Positions 17,615 to 27,125 are shown, numbered from the stretch's first letter. The stretch: DNA of 64,000 nt from Streptacidiphilus rugosus AM-16 (GCF_000744655.1 NZ_JQMJ01000004.1:4836001-4900000), one strand, 5' to 3'. Translations and numbers: made by a program. Notes: generated by a model not told the origin, from the sequence alone.

Positions 17615-18372
17615 ACCACAGTGCCCCTTCCCGCGCGCCCTCCCGAACCCCCGACCCTCCGCCGTCCACGCCCCGCCCGCGCCTCGCACTCAAGCCCGCC
17701 GGCCCGCACTCCGGTCTCCTCGACGGAGCCTGGTGGCCGCGGTCCGACGACCTCGCACACGAACTCCCTTCACTCATAACCGAGTTGGACCGGGATCGGG
17801 GACGCATCACCCGCGTGACCGTCAACCCTCGCCACTGGAGGCAGCCGCTGCCGGCCCGCCTACCAGTCGCAGGCCACGTCATCCGGATCGGCTGGTGCGC
17901 TGTAGAACAGGACCCGCACAAGCTCCTGCTCTTCTCCTTCGGCGTCGGACACTGCGACCTGCTGGTCGTCCCGCCGCAGACGGACCCGACCACAGCCGCC
18001 CGGCTGATGGTGGCCGCCGCCGACCCCGCCACCCAGCAGACCGCGACCGCCCTGCTCGCCGCCGCCGTCGCCCTGGCCGCCAACGTCTGGGAGTCCGACA
18101 GCGGTGCCCTCGCCTCCCTGGGGCTGGGTCAAGCTCAATCCGCTCGGCACCCGGCGGCCGGCGGCACGGTCGAGCACCTCAAGGCACGGTTCGAGCAGCA
18201 GGGGACGTTCGGCGACGCGGAGCTGTGGGCGGCCCAGCTGGTCCGGGCTGCGGAGGCCCATGGTGGGCGCCTCGGATTCCAAGCGCTGGCCGAGGAGACC
18301 GGGCTCACGCACGAGCAGATCGGGGCGGGGACCCTGTGGCTGCTGCTGTGCTGGAAGAGCAGTATCCCGTAG
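17612..18372 (+). pseudogene. DUF5994 family protein, copy 1, N-terminal frameshift
   Basis: From about 17673 the frame encodes the DUF5994 signature LLDGAWWPRSDDLAHELPSL, VTVNPRHWRQPLP, IRIGWCAVEQDPHKLLLFS and CDLLVVPPQTDP. The apparent start ATG 17612 (MTTVPLPARPPEPP) lies in another frame, so a one-base shift falls between about 17640 and 17675; no start precedes the domain in its own frame except a late TTG at 17785. The C-terminal 80 residues after the domain (EHLKARFEQQGTFGDAELWA) are absent from the second copy. DUF5994 has no known biochemical role; neighbouring genes point to stress or signalling. Confidence 0.72.
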
Positions 18373-18711
18373 CCGCGGCAGGTGCGGCGAACACGCATGA
18401 TCTACGACAGCCGCCCCTCCATGGCCACGTCAGACTGGGTCGCGCAGCGAGCGCCGACCACTGGCCGGCGTGGTGGCCTCGACACATGGCGGCCCACGTC
18501 CTCGTCGCTGATGTCCGGGCCCCACCCGCACAGGGTGCCACGAGTGCGCAGATCAGCGGGCCCAATGGAGTTCCCGCTGAACACGCGGCGTTACCCAGGA
18601 GCGAACTGGCCGTCCGGATCGCCGGGGAACGTCAGCGCCACAACCGCAGACCTCGTCGGGGTTCTGGGACTGGTCCGATGACAAGACTGCGACGGCTCGA
18701 CTGACAAGCAG
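18373..18711. other. intergenic region without recognised content
   Basis: This is a convergent gap between the DUF5994 copy and the pyrophosphatase gene. Reading frames here have poor composition and no family match was recognised. Confidence 0.4.
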
Positions 18712-19260
18712 TCAAAATTGTTTTGGCCTGGAGCTGTCGTGCACGGGCGTCGACCTGGCGTCGCACTCGCGGCGGGATCCGCCGGCTCGGCGGGCCCGGG
18801 CGGCGGTGATCTCCTGCTCGGCCGCGGACCGGCCGAGCCAGGACGATGCGCTGTCAAAGGACTTGCCCGGCTCCAGATCCTTGTAGACCTCGAAGAAATG
18901 CTGGATCTCGCGAAGGTCGTGGGTGAGCGCGTCGTCCAGCTCGCGCAGGTGGTCCATCCGGGGGTCGGTCGCCGGGACGCACAGCACCTTGTCGTCCTCG
19001 CCGCACGCGTCGTTCATCCGGAACATGCCCAGCGCACGGCAGTGGATCATCACACCGGGGAAGGTGGGATCGCCACCCAGAACCAGGGCGTCCAGGGGCT
19101 CGCCGTCCAGTCCGAGGGTGCCTTCAACGTAGCCGTAGTCGGCGGGATACCGGGTGGAAGTGAACAGCATCCGGTCCAACCGGATACGCCCAAGAGTGTG
19201 GTCCATCTCGTACTTGTTGCGGGAACCCTGGGGGATCTCGACGACGACAACGAAGTCCAC
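18712..19260 (-). CDS. ppa: inorganic pyrophosphatase
   Basis: This 182-aa family I soluble pyrophosphatase hydrolyses PPi to two phosphates in the cytoplasm. It shows the conserved EIPQGSRNKYEMD (usual EIPKGSRNKYE), YPADYGYVEGTLGLDGEPLD, containing the metal-binding D-G-x-P-L-D signature, and a C-terminal region HFFEVYKDLEPGK. The canonical Lys of EIPKG is Gln here and the first Asp of DGDPLD is followed by Glu rather than Asp, both mild changes. GTG 19260 is preceded by AGGAG seven bases upstream. A second, accessory copy of a usually single core gene is plausible in this setting. Confidence 0.9.
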   Translation of the reverse strand: MDFVVVVEIPQGSRNKYEMDHTLGRIRLDRMLFTSTRYPADYGYVEGTLGLDGEPLDALVLGGDPTFPGVMIHCRALGMFRMNDACGEDDKVLCVPATDPRMDHLRELDDALTHDLREIQHFFEVYKDLEPGKSFDSASSWLGRSAAEQEITAARARRAGGSRRECDARSTPVHDSSRPKQF

Positions 19261-19395
19261 TTTCCCACTCCTGGCGAAGGCACGGTCGGAAGGCCGATGC
19301 GTTGTGCCACTACCGACGGCCCGCATCCCGTGGACATGATTCCTCACCTCTACAGGGACAGCTGCACGTCGCACTCATGTGAACACGCGCCGAGA

Positions 19396-19554
19396 TCAGC
19401 GTTGCCCGTTGTCGCCTTCGAGGAACTGAACGACCCAGGCGTAGCCGCTGAGACTTTCGGCAGCCACCTTGCGGACGTCGATGACCTGGCAACCGTCGTG
19501 GACATACTTCCCGGCAAATCGCTCCAGGAGCTGCGATCTGTCAAGATCATCCAT
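19396..19554 (-). CDS. small hypothetical protein
   Basis: This 52-aa open frame begins MDDLDRSQLLERFAGKY and ends AWVVQFLEGDNGQR with good third-position GC. It is followed by the pyrophosphatase gene on the same strand. The frame stays open far upstream in poor sequence, so the start is uncertain. No family is recognised. Confidence 0.4.
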   Translation of the reverse strand: MDDLDRSQLLERFAGKYVHDGCQVIDVRKVAAESLSGYAWVVQFLEGDNGQR

Positions 19555-20031
19555 CGACAGCGGCGCCCCTACAACCAGGTCTTCGTGCACGGTTGTCCTG
19601 CTCCCGGGCGCGGGCGAGCAAGTGCGGCACTGGTGGGACTCAGGCAAAGCCATACTGCCAGTCTGCGCCTCGGACGCGGAGCGAGCACCGACGCGTTCGG
19701 TTGGCAGCGCGCGCCGGACGCTGCGGACCGCTGACGTCGGGCCTCGGCTGGCATCCGATCTCAGCCGCTCCCGCCGGTGCGCGGGCGCCGGAGGTTCCGC
19801 AAAAGCCGCGGTCACCGGCAGCCTTGCCAGCACCACCGGGGAGCAGAGCCGTAGTGCCGCGCCTCTCGCCGGGTGTGTGGCAGTCGCCTGTAGGTCCGGG
19901 CGGTCTATTTGCCTCTTTCGGGTGGTTAAGGCATTTGGTGGGCGTGGGGGCCGATCCGCGCGGGGGGTGGCCTCGAAGGTGAGTGAGATGCCCGTCATCG
20001 GCGCGGGCTCGTGTGACAGAGATGGGGCGTG
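19555..20031. other. divergent intergenic region
   Basis: About 480 bases lie upstream of the ferritin-like operon. A T-rich island, unusual for this DNA, lies near 19905-19935 (GTCTATTTGCC then GGGTGG about 14 bases on) and could be a promoter, but the match to a SigB-type site is weak. No gene was recognised. Confidence 0.35.
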
Positions 20032-20817
20032 ATGGGCCAGGAGCGCGTCGATACCCGGTTGCTCGAGGAGCTGACCGAGCAGGCGCAGGACCTCAACAGT
20101 GACGCGCTGCGGATCACGCGTGGGGCGTTCGAGGACTTCGCCGAGCAGGCGGCAGCGCGACGCTGGTGGCAACGTGGTGGCGCCCTGGCCGTACTGGCGG
20201 GAGGTGTGGCGCTTCTGGGCACGGGACGGGCGGCGGTCGCGAGCGGGAGCACGGACGACGTCATGGCGCTGCAGACGGCGGCGTCGATCGAGAACCTGGC
20301 GGTGAGCGTGTACACGACCGCGGCCGGGTTGCCGTTCGTCAAGGACGGCAACAAGACCGTGGCCGCGTTCCTCGCGAAGACGACCGGTCAGCATCAGGCG
20401 CACGCGCAGGCGTTCAACGCGGCTGCAACGCAGGCGGGTGGCAAGGCGCAGAACAACCCGGACCCGAAGTACGCCGCGATCGTGAAGCAGACGCTGCCGT
20501 CGATCAAGACCCCCGCCGACGTGGTCAAGCTCGCGATCACGCTTGAGGACGTGGCCGCGCAGACCTACACCAAGAACGTCTCCCAGGTCTCTGATCCGCA
20601 GCTGCGCAAGCTGTTCGCGTCCGTCGCCCCGGTGGAGGCGCAGCACCGGGCCGTCCTCCTGGCCGTGCAGGCGTTGCTCACTGGTGGCCATCCGGAGCTG
20701 ATCACCATCCCGGTGGACCCGTTCAAGCTGCCGGCTGCGGCCGGCAGCGTCGGATTCCCCGACGCGTTCTACCCAACCAAGAACGCCTCGCCGATCAGCG
20801 AAGGAGCCGTGCAGTGA
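20032..20817 (+). CDS. ferritin-like domain protein, membrane anchored
   Basis: The 261-aa protein has an N-terminal cytoplasmic helix, a hydrophobic segment (GGALAVLAGGVALLGTGRA, residues 50-68) and an extracytoplasmic ferritin-like four-helix domain. Helical motifs with Glu/His ligands are visible: AASIENLAVSVYTT, TTGQHQAHAQAFN, ITLEDVAAQTY and VAPVEAQHRAVLL. This spacing matches Ferritin_2 di-metal proteins. ATG 20032 follows an alternative GTG at 20029. Its stop overlaps the next, related gene (GTGA), so the pair is co-translated. Confidence 0.85.
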   Translation: MGQERVDTRLLEELTEQAQDLNSDALRITRGAFEDFAEQAAARRWWQRGGALAVLAGGVALLGTGRAAVASGSTDDVMALQTAASIENLAVSVYTTAAGLPFVKDGNKTVAAFLAKTTGQHQAHAQAFNAAATQAGGKAQNNPDPKYAAIVKQTLPSIKTPADVVKLAITLEDVAAQTYTKNVSQVSDPQLRKLFASVAPVEAQHRAVLLAVQALLTGGHPELITIPVDPFKLPAAAGSVGFPDAFYPTKNASPISEGAVQ

Positions 20818-21650
20818 GCGGCACCCGAGGCGGCTGGGAGCTGCCGATCACCGAGGGTGAGCTCACCCGCCTCACCAAGGACCTCGTTGAGGCCCACTAC
20901 ACCTACCTTCCCGTGATGCAAGCCTCCGCGGCAGACCTGACCGGGCAGATCCGCGACCAGCGCGCCGGCCAGGTCCCCGACGGCGCGCCGTTGCTGGCGC
21001 AGGCGTCGCGGCGCCGGTTCCTGCTCGGCGCGGGCGGGGTGGCCGCCGCGTTCGCTCTGGCGGCCTGCACCAGTTCCTCGACCAAGAACGCGGTCGGGGG
21101 TGCGAGCAGTTCGCCCGTTGCTGGTTCGTCCGCGTCCAGCAGCGTGTACACCGGGGACCTGCAAGTCGTCGCGCTGGCCACGGCTTTGGAGAACCAGGCG
21201 GTCGGCGCGTACACCGCCGCGCTGGCCACGGCGAAGGCCGGGACACTCGGCCCCATCCCGCCTGCGGTCGGCACGTTCGCGACCACGGCGATGAGCCAGC
21301 ACGCTGACCACGCCAAGGCGTGGAACGCGGTGCTCACCGGTGCGGGGAAGCCGGCGATCACCGGCGTGCCACTGTCCAACCAGCCCGCTACTCTCAAGGC
21401 GCTCGGTGCGGCCACGGACGTGGGTGCGGTGGCCAAGCTCGCCCTGCAGCTGGAGCAGCAGGCCGCGCAGACGTACCTGTTCGCGACCTACAGCGTGACC
21501 AGTCCCGCCGGGATCGCCACCGCCGCCACCATCGCGCCGGTCGAGGCGATGCACGCGGCGATCCTCAACTTCGTCCTTGGCCAGTACCCGGTCCCAGACG
21601 ACTTCCTGCCCGTCGACAAGGCCGCCTCCCCAACCCTCCTCACGATCTGA
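20814..21650 (+). CDS. ferritin-like TAT lipoprotein
   Basis: This 278-aa paralogue of the previous gene carries an internal twin-arginine signal with lipobox (SRRRFLLGAGGVAAAFALAAC, split here as RRRF then LAAC) after a 65-residue cytoplasmic lead, so the ferritin-like domain is tethered outside the cell. Ligand-bearing helices are visible: ATALENQAVGAYTAA, MSQHADHAKAWN, LQLEQQAAQTYLF and IAPVEAMHAAIL. The pair probably forms a heteromeric metal-binding or redox complex; iron or copper handling is an inference from the following cupredoxin. Confidence 0.83.
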   Translation: MSGTRGGWELPITEGELTRLTKDLVEAHYTYLPVMQASAADLTGQIRDQRAGQVPDGAPLLAQASRRRFLLGAGGVAAAFALAACTSSSTKNAVGGASSSPVAGSSASSSVYTGDLQVVALATALENQAVGAYTAALATAKAGTLGPIPPAVGTFATTAMSQHADHAKAWNAVLTGAGKPAITGVPLSNQPATLKALGAATDVGAVAKLALQLEQQAAQTYLFATYSVTSPAGIATAATIAPVEAMHAAILNFVLGQYPVPDDFLPVDKAASPTLLTI

Positions 21651-21768
21651 CAAAGGGCGGGGGGCGGCCCCGCTCCTGGCCCGCCGGCCCACGGAGGCGG
21701 GGGGACCGCCTACCCCGGGCCTTCGGGGGTCACCCCCTGCCACCCCTACCGATCGGAGGCAATATCCG

Positions 21769-22221
21769 ATGAGACACTCCCGCCTGCACGCCGCCGTCAC
21801 CGCGATTGTGTTCGCGGCCGCACTGTCAGCCTGCTCCAGCAGCGCCCCCACACCCGGCACGAGCACGAGCACGAATGCTCCAGGCTCCCGGTCCTCGGCT
21901 GCGCCATCCTCCCCAGCCGCACAGTCCTCGGGCACGGCCGCCTCATCAGGCACGGTGCAGCCGTCCGGGGCGGCGCAGATCACGATCAGCAACTTCGCCT
22001 TCCAGCCCGGCGATCTGACTGTGGCCCCGGGCGCGACCGTGACGGTGGTCAACCACGACTCCACCGCGCACACCGTCACCGCGAGCGGCGGGGGCGGGTT
22101 CGACACCGGCCACATCAACGGCGGCGCGTCGGGGACATTCACCGCGCCTACCAAGCCGGGCAGCTACCCCTACATCTGCACCATCCACCAGTTCATGCAC
22201 GGCACCCTCACGGTGCATTAA
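21769..22221 (+). CDS. cupredoxin (plastocyanin-like) lipoprotein, copy 1
   Basis: The 150-aa protein has lipobox LSACSS, a Ser/Thr/Pro/Ala linker and a cupredoxin domain with copper ligands His in VNHDSTAHTVTA, Cys and His in YICTIHQFMHG, and Met in the same motif. It would be an exported, lipid-anchored blue-copper electron carrier or copper-binding protein. GGAGG precedes ATG 21769. It is followed by a four-helix membrane protein, as is its paralogue at 39304-39723. Confidence 0.85.
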   Translation: MRHSRLHAAVTAIVFAAALSACSSSAPTPGTSTSTNAPGSRSSAAPSSPAAQSSGTAASSGTVQPSGAAQITISNFAFQPGDLTVAPGATVTVVNHDSTAHTVTASGGGGFDTGHINGGASGTFTAPTKPGSYPYICTIHQFMHGTLTVH

Positions 22222-22232
22222 GGGAGACGCGA

Positions 22233-22638
22233 ATGGCAGCCGCACCATGGATCCTGCGGATCGCCGCGGCTGCCGGACTGGCCGTCGACGCCGCCGTCCA
22301 TGCCCGCCTCGCAGGCCAGTACGACCTGGTCACCGCAACGATCAGCGAAGGCATCCTGTTCCGCGCCGAAGCAGCCGCCGCCGCACTCGCCGTGGTGTTG
22401 GTCCTCCTGTGGCGGCACCCTTTTCGGTGACCTGTTCGCCTGGCTGACCGCGGCCGCGGGCCTGGCCGCGATCCTGGTCTACCGCTACGCGGACCTGGGC
22501 GCCTTCGGCCCGTTCCCGGACATGTACGAGCCGATCTGGTCACACGACAAAATCTGGGCCCTGGCCGGACAGGCCTTGGCCGTCCTCGCGCTCACCCCGC
22601 TCCTGGCCTCCGCCTGGAAGCGGCGCCGGGCTCGCTGA
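22233..22638 (+). pseudogene. four-helix membrane protein, copy 1, frameshifted
   Basis: The start (MAAAPWILRIAAAAGLAVDA) to LLWRHPF is in one frame, then GDLFAWLTAAAGLAAILVYR to the end at 22638 is in the next. An intact paralogue at 39734-40201 reads LLWRHRFGDRFAWLTAAAGL across the same point. One extra T in CACCCTTTTCGG near 22420 explains the shift. The intact family has four transmembrane helices and a conserved PDMYEPIW segment. It always follows a cupredoxin gene here, so it is probably its membrane partner. Confidence 0.78.
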
Positions 22639-22845
22639 CCCGCACCCGGAAGGGGCAGCCCGTCTTGTTCGACCTGCTGAGCGTCTTCGAGATCGCTGTG
22701 CTGACCGTCATCGCCGTGGCGAGCGCCAAGAACGCGGATCAGGGTGGGTCGTTCCGGCCAGGCGACTGCCCGGCTTCATCGCCCGCCCGAAATTCCACGC
22801 CCGCCATGGTGGCGGCGAGCAGTCGAAGCAGAGAGTATCTGTTCC

Positions 22846-23115
22846 ATGACACAAAGCGACGCTCCGCTCAGCAACGACGCCTACTACTTGCACAACACGG
22901 CCCGCCTGTTCCGGTGGGAGGTGGAATGGGAGCTGGACGGCAGCGTCCGCATGTCGCAGGGGGATCAGACGGTCCGGGCGTTCTTCACCCACGACGGCGC
23001 GTTCTGGTTCGGGCGCACGACCGGCCCCAGTACCGGCAACCGTGAACTGGCGCTTGCCGAGACCGTCGATGCCCTGGAACGCCACGGCAACCCGTCGGTG
23101 CCGCCGGCGGCATGA
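22846..23115 (+). CDS. small hypothetical protein
   Basis: This 89-aa cytoplasmic protein has a beta-rich centre (FRWEVEWELDGSVRMSQGDQ, RAFFTHDGAFWFGRTTGP) and helical end (LALAETVDALERHG). No family is recognised. ATG 22846 has a purine-rich GAGAG upstream. Codon use is typical. Confidence 0.55.
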   Translation: MTQSDAPLSNDAYYLHNTARLFRWEVEWELDGSVRMSQGDQTVRAFFTHDGAFWFGRTTGPSTGNRELALAETVDALERHGNPSVPPAA

Positions 23116-23296
23116 CAGCCCGGCCAGCTCGCCTGGGGCGTGTCCATCGACCGTATCCACGCTGCCATCCGCATGAGCGAGGGCCACTGGTTGTGAACCG
23201 GCCGGATCGACCGCCGTGGCCAGCCCCTCTTCCACCAAGACTGCCGGACCGTGGTGGTCCGCCGCTACGCCGCGGACCTGGCAAACCTCAATTGCT

Positions 23297-23659
23297 TCAA
23301 GAAGCGGGCCAAGTACGGCTCCTCCCGAAACTCACACCTCGGATCGCGGGGGGCGGAACCGCTTCGCCGTCTGTGTCCATCGCGGGCCGCGCCGCAGTCA
23401 TCAGCGTCAACCTTCCCTCAGCAGCCACCCGTGCGGGCACGAAGCTGGCCTGGGGCCCCAGATCCCCCCAACGAGGGCCTGTGCGGACCCTGCACAGGTC
23501 CGCTTCCAGCGCTGCCCGCAACTCCATCAGGTCCTCGAACTCGGCCAGCGTGCTGAACCGGTGCAGCAACTCCTGGGCCATCCGCGCGTCACCGCACCGG
23601 ACAGCCCGCACCAGGCAGGCGATCACCTGGGAGACTTCCAGCCGTGTGGTATCGGTCAC
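23297..23659 (-). CDS. hypothetical helical protein
   Basis: This 120-aa protein has an amphipathic helical N-terminal half (VIACLVRAVRCGDARMAQEL, EFEDLMELRAALEADL). The C-terminal 50 residues are less regular and could be read-through after a small shift. GTG 23659 has GAGG ten bases upstream. No family is recognised. Confidence 0.5.
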   Translation of the reverse strand: MTDTTRLEVSQVIACLVRAVRCGDARMAQELLHRFSTLAEFEDLMELRAALEADLCRVRTGPRWGDLGPQASFVPARVAAEGRLTLMTAARPAMDTDGEAVPPPAIRGVSFGRSRTWPAS

Positions 23660-23915
23660 CGCTTTACCTCAGACAAGTGCAGTCCTGTTCTGGTCGGCAC
23701 TGCGCCACGACGAAGGGGTGACAGCTCAACCCCTGTAACAGCCAGGCCGCACACGCCCCGGGACGGCGCCACTCGTGCTCGACCTCCCGCGCGTTTCCCC
23801 TGGTTGGTCGGACGAGCCAGCTCGCGAGGGGGACAGTCCCTCTCGAGGCCAGAGTCCCTGGGGCCGAGATCTGCCCACGCTGTTTCGGTCCACCACTGAG
23901 CCGACGCTGCCACCC

Positions 23916-24371
23916 TCAGGTCGGGTCAACCGCCGCGTCACGGGCCGGCAGGGAGCGAACAGACAGTGGGCACATTCCCGTGGCGCTCCACGGCAGGAGG
24001 GTGGTCTCGGCGCCAGCCAGTGCGATCAGTCGGGCTATGAACGGCCTAGGGTGCTGCAGCCACAGGGACGTTCCGAGTACGGCGCCGCGGCGGTGGGCCT
24101 GCAGGAGCGAGCTCAGGCCGCTGCAGTCGCAGAAGGTGACTCCGGCGAGATCCACCGCCATGTCGTGCACGCCACCGTCCAGACACCGGTCCAGCTCCCG
24201 ACGCAGGAGCGGCGCGGAGTCCAGGTCGAGTTCGCCGGTCGCCGTGATCGTCGTCGTGCCCCGCCAGTCGTGCCGCCCAACCGTGAGTGCGGCCCACGAC
24301 CTCCCGGTCCCGCACTGGGTCAGGTGTTGGCGGTCTGCCATTGCTCGGGCTGTGAGGTGGTGGGCGCCCAT
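23916..24371 (-). CDS. STAS-domain anti-sigma factor antagonist, copy 1
   Basis: This 151-aa protein has the STAS core TATGELDLDSAPLLRRELDR, VDLAGVTFCDCSGLSSLLQA and RPFIARLIALAG. Such proteins release a sigma factor by binding an RsbW-type kinase. The phosphoacceptor position in D-C-S-G-L is Ser, so switching by phosphorylation is possible. GGAG lies before ATG 24371; ATG at MADRQHL is an alternative. It is paralogous to 30102-30605, and the DNA upstream of both is also related, as is a TetR remnant further upstream. Confidence 0.82.
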   Translation of the reverse strand: MGAHHLTARAMADRQHLTQCGTGRSWAALTVGRHDWRGTTTITATGELDLDSAPLLRRELDRCLDGGVHDMAVDLAGVTFCDCSGLSSLLQAHRRGAVLGTSLWLQHPRPFIARLIALAGAETTLLPWSATGMCPLSVRSLPARDAAVDPT

Positions 24372-24659
24372 TCAGGTCTCCTCGGCCGTCTCCTGGGGGG
24401 ACGCCGCCGGGGGCTGGGGCAGCTGGAACAATCGCCGCCGAAGCGGCCCTGTCGATCGGCCAGGCCGAGCGCGGGCCCACGAACACGGCTTCGCACGCTC
24501 GGGCCATCGAGGGAGCAGATGTTCCGCTACGCACTCTACGGCTGATTCAGCCAGCCCGATACGGCCGAGACGGTGTGGGTAAGTGACCGATCACTGAGCC
24601 GCTTTGGTGGCCGGCCCGGCGGGGCGACGCAGACCGTCGTCACAGATACATCGCGGAGG

Positions 24660-24770
24660 TCATCGCGGCCGCAGTCCACCCAGGAGGATGTCGAGGCCGG
24701 GTTCGAGTCCGGCGGCGCCGTCGTAGGGTGCCAGGACCGAGGCAAGGCTCCTGAGCAGAGGGAAATCGTG
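24660..24770 (-). pseudogene. C-terminal remnant of a TetR regulator
   Basis: On the minus strand the sequence reads LASVLAPYDGAAGLEPGLDI followed by LLGGLRPR and a stop at 24662-24660. This matches LASTLASYDGAAELERGLDI at the end of the intact TetR at 30874-31575. No DNA-binding domain is present. With the adjacent STAS gene it marks a duplicated STAS-TetR block that has decayed. Confidence 0.7.
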
Positions 24771-24927
24771 GACCTGGCAGGTGTCACAGCACCGGCCGAC
24801 TGAACGATGGCCGGTTCTCCGCCGAACGGGGAGATCGAAACGAACCGCCCGCGATGCACCGTCTCTACCGCTGTCTGGTTCGGGCCTCGTGCGGTCTCCT
24901 CATCACCTGCCGCAAGCGGACTGCCCT

Positions 24928-25110
24928 TCAGCGTCTACCACCCCTCAGCCCCACGTACTGCACCGGGTGGCTCGCGTGACCGCCGCTCCAGATCGTGCGC
25001 AGCGTCAACTCACCCTGGATGTAGTCCCCCTCCTCCGTCAGCACTCCACCATGACCCGAGAAGATGCCCTCGGTGGTCGAGGTCGCCCATGTGTTCGCGC
25101 GAGCGTTCAC
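24928..25110 (-). CDS. doubtful small protein
   Basis: A 60-codon frame with a GTG start after AAGGGG encodes TTEGIFSGHGGVLTEEGDYI and ends in basic residues. Composition is acceptable but no family is recognised, and it may be a gene fragment in this decayed stretch. Confidence 0.28.
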   Translation of the reverse strand: MNARANTWATSTTEGIFSGHGGVLTEEGDYIQGELTLRTIWSGGHASHPVQYVGLRGGRR

Positions 25111-25540
25111 AACCGTCCCCTTCATCCTCGACGCTTGCCGGGTCTGCGGCACGATACACGCGACGACGCAATGCGATCCCCTGCCGATAGCCCCGGTCTC
25201 GGAAGGTCTCGGCTGCCCAGGAACGTGGTCACACATCCGCCCCGGTGGTTCTGGCGCACAACGCCAGGCCTCAGCCTTCCGCAGGAGGACCCGTCCCCGT
25301 GCGTCCCGCTTGCACGAGGCTCATCGCTGCGTCGCCCCGGCGGAACACCCCGGGGTAGACCAGGTCGGTCGGCCCTGGAGCAGTACGACCCCGACGACCA
25401 GCACCCGGGCGCACCCGGTCCGCCCCCCAAGCCTCGGTCCCACGCCCCCTCCCGCCACCCCGGCGAGATCTGATCCAGCGTGGCCTGCCCGATCCGCACG
25501 GCGTCAGCGGCCTGGCATCGCTTCTATGCGGCTCGGCACG

Positions 25541-25655
25541 GAGTACGCTGAAGGTACCGAGGGTCTTCCGCACACCGGCTGCAGTGCCCCTGTCGTTCTC
25601 GGCGAACGCCGACACCGGGCCTGCGCGCGGGTCCGGGGACAGGACGCGCACCATG
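25541..25655 (+). promoter_or_regulatory. conserved leader before DUF5994 gene, copy 2
   Basis: This is the second copy of the roughly 115-base leader described at 17500-17614. It keeps the TGTCGTTCTCGGCGAACGCC block and the ending GCGCACCATG, whereas intervening bases differ. Conserved and divergent blocks alternate, as expected for a functional regulatory region. Confidence 0.6.
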
Positions 25656-26267
25656 TCCGTGTCACTCCTGCGACCGCTCTCGGTCGCTCTTCCCCCGCCC
25701 CGCACGGAATCGACGGCGCTACGGCTCTCCCTTCGGCCCGGCGCCAGCGGCGGCGGCCTTTCCGTCGGCGCCCTTGATGGCGCCTGGTGGCCGCACTCCG
25801 ATGACCTCGTTCGCGAACTGCCGTCCGTTGTTCGCACGCTGGACCCGCTGTGGGGGCGCATCACCAGGGTCAACATCAACCCGACCCACTGGCAGCAGCC
25901 CCTGCCCCGCGAGATCCCGGTTCCGGGACACGTGGTCAAGGTCGGCTGGTTCACCACCGAGCAGGACCCGCACAAACTCCTGCTCCTCTCCTACCGCACC
26001 CGCCGCTGGGACCTGCTCGTCATCCCACCACAAACCGCCCCGGCGGTCGCCGCGCGGCTGATGGCCGCGGCCAGCGACCCGGCCGGTTCGTCCACCGCGA
26101 GCGCGCTGATCGCCGCCGAACTCGGCCACGTCGAGGCCCCGGGGGCCGTCAGCGTCGTGGCTCGCGACTCGGGCGCGGAAGCCGAATGGGAATCCGAAGG
26201 CGGCGCGGCATTGTCCGTTCCGCTGATCATGCCCATCGGCCGCATCACCGTGTCCTCGGGAAGGTGA
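25653..26267 (+). CDS. DUF5994 family protein, copy 2
   Basis: This 204-aa intact copy carries ALDGAWWPHSDDLVRELPSV, VNINPTHWQQPLP, VKVGWFTTEQDPHKLLLLS and WDLLVIPPQTAPAVAARLMA. ATG 25653 was chosen over an upstream GTG because the leader conserved with copy 1 ends exactly at this ATG. The C-terminal 60 residues differ completely from copy 1. A small membrane-protein gene follows six bases later. Function is unknown; members often lie near stress-sigma and GAF/ANTAR genes in actinomycetes. Confidence 0.75.
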   Translation: MSVSLLRPLSVALPPPRTESTALRLSLRPGASGGGLSVGALDGAWWPHSDDLVRELPSVVRTLDPLWGRITRVNINPTHWQQPLPREIPVPGHVVKVGWFTTEQDPHKLLLLSYRTRRWDLLVIPPQTAPAVAARLMAAASDPAGSSTASALIAAELGHVEAPGAVSVVARDSGAEAEWESEGGAALSVPLIMPIGRITVSSGR

Positions 26268-26272
26268 GAACG

Positions 26273-26443
26273 ATGACAACGGTCTTCGCCCTCCTCGCGC
26301 TCGCCGCCATGATCGGCGCCTGCGTGCTGCTGGTTCAACTGGCCAACGCCCGACACACCGCGCTGCCGACGACGGCCCAGCCGCGTCGCTGGCGCCTCCA
26401 TCGACGAGGCCCTGCGGCCCGGCCCGCGAAGCGCCATCCCTGA
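26273..26443 (+). CDS. small membrane protein
   Basis: The 56-aa product has one N-terminal transmembrane helix (VFALLALAAMIGACVLLVQL) and a basic Arg-rich tail. AAGG lies ten bases before ATG 26273. It is probably co-transcribed with the DUF5994 gene. Confidence 0.55.
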   Translation: MTTVFALLALAAMIGACVLLVQLANARHTALPTTAQPRRWRLHRRGPAARPAKRHP

Positions 26444-26763
26444 CGACCGGCCCCAGACGCACACCGACGCAACCCCGTCGATCCGACCAACCCCTCCGGC
26501 GCCCGCCGTCGGACGCCGGAGGGTGCACCGACCGACGGGCGCGCCTCAACCACCTCGCTGTGAGCGCGTGAGTCGTCCGTCTGATGACCATTCTCGCGCT
26601 CCCTTCCGACAGAGCACTGGTTGAGACCGGTGACCTAGGGACGCTCTTGATCCTTTTGGCTTCCGCGAACCACAGGCTGAGCAAAGGGGTCTGACGAACC
26701 ATCGAAGGATGTCAATGCCGTGATCATTCTGATCACTATCGCGGTCCCAGAGAGGTGAAAGTC

Positions 26764-26955
26764 ATGGCCAACACCATCGAGGTCTACCTCGACAACTCCG
26801 GAGAGTGGCGCTTCCGGCTGACGAGTATCCGCGGCGAGACCATTGCCGCAAGCAGCGCCTTCGCCTCCGAGCTCGCCTGCCTGGCCGGCGTCGCCGCCAT
26901 GCAGACCAGCGCCGGCGACGCACAGGTCACCGTCCTCACCCCCACCGCCTTGTAG
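26764..26955 (+). CDS. DUF1508 (YegP-like) small protein
   Basis: This 63-aa protein contains one YegP-type beta-alpha unit: IEVYLDNSGEWRFRLTS, GETIAASSAFASELAC and a final strand QVTVLTP. The family usually has the form G-E-x-R-F-R-L with one or two repeats. The role is unknown. AGAGG precedes ATG 26764. Confidence 0.75.
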   Translation: MANTIEVYLDNSGEWRFRLTSIRGETIAASSAFASELACLAGVAAMQTSAGDAQVTVLTPTAL

Positions 26956-27125
26956 GCAGCCGGCCCGCCTTCGACCCAAGCAGACCGACGTCCCTGCCGG
27001 GCACGGAGACATCCGGTCATGCTCGGCCCGTCGGGCGGCCACGGTGTTCCGCACGTGCCCCGGCGCCGCCCGGAGCGCAGGGGCAAGCTGGAAGTGTGCA
27101 GGGGCTCCACCGGGAAGATCCTCCT

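Noticed and set aside
19905..19935. SigB-type promoter upstream of the ferritin-like genes
   Set aside because: Only GGGTGG matches loosely, the -35 is poor, and the true transcription start is unknown.
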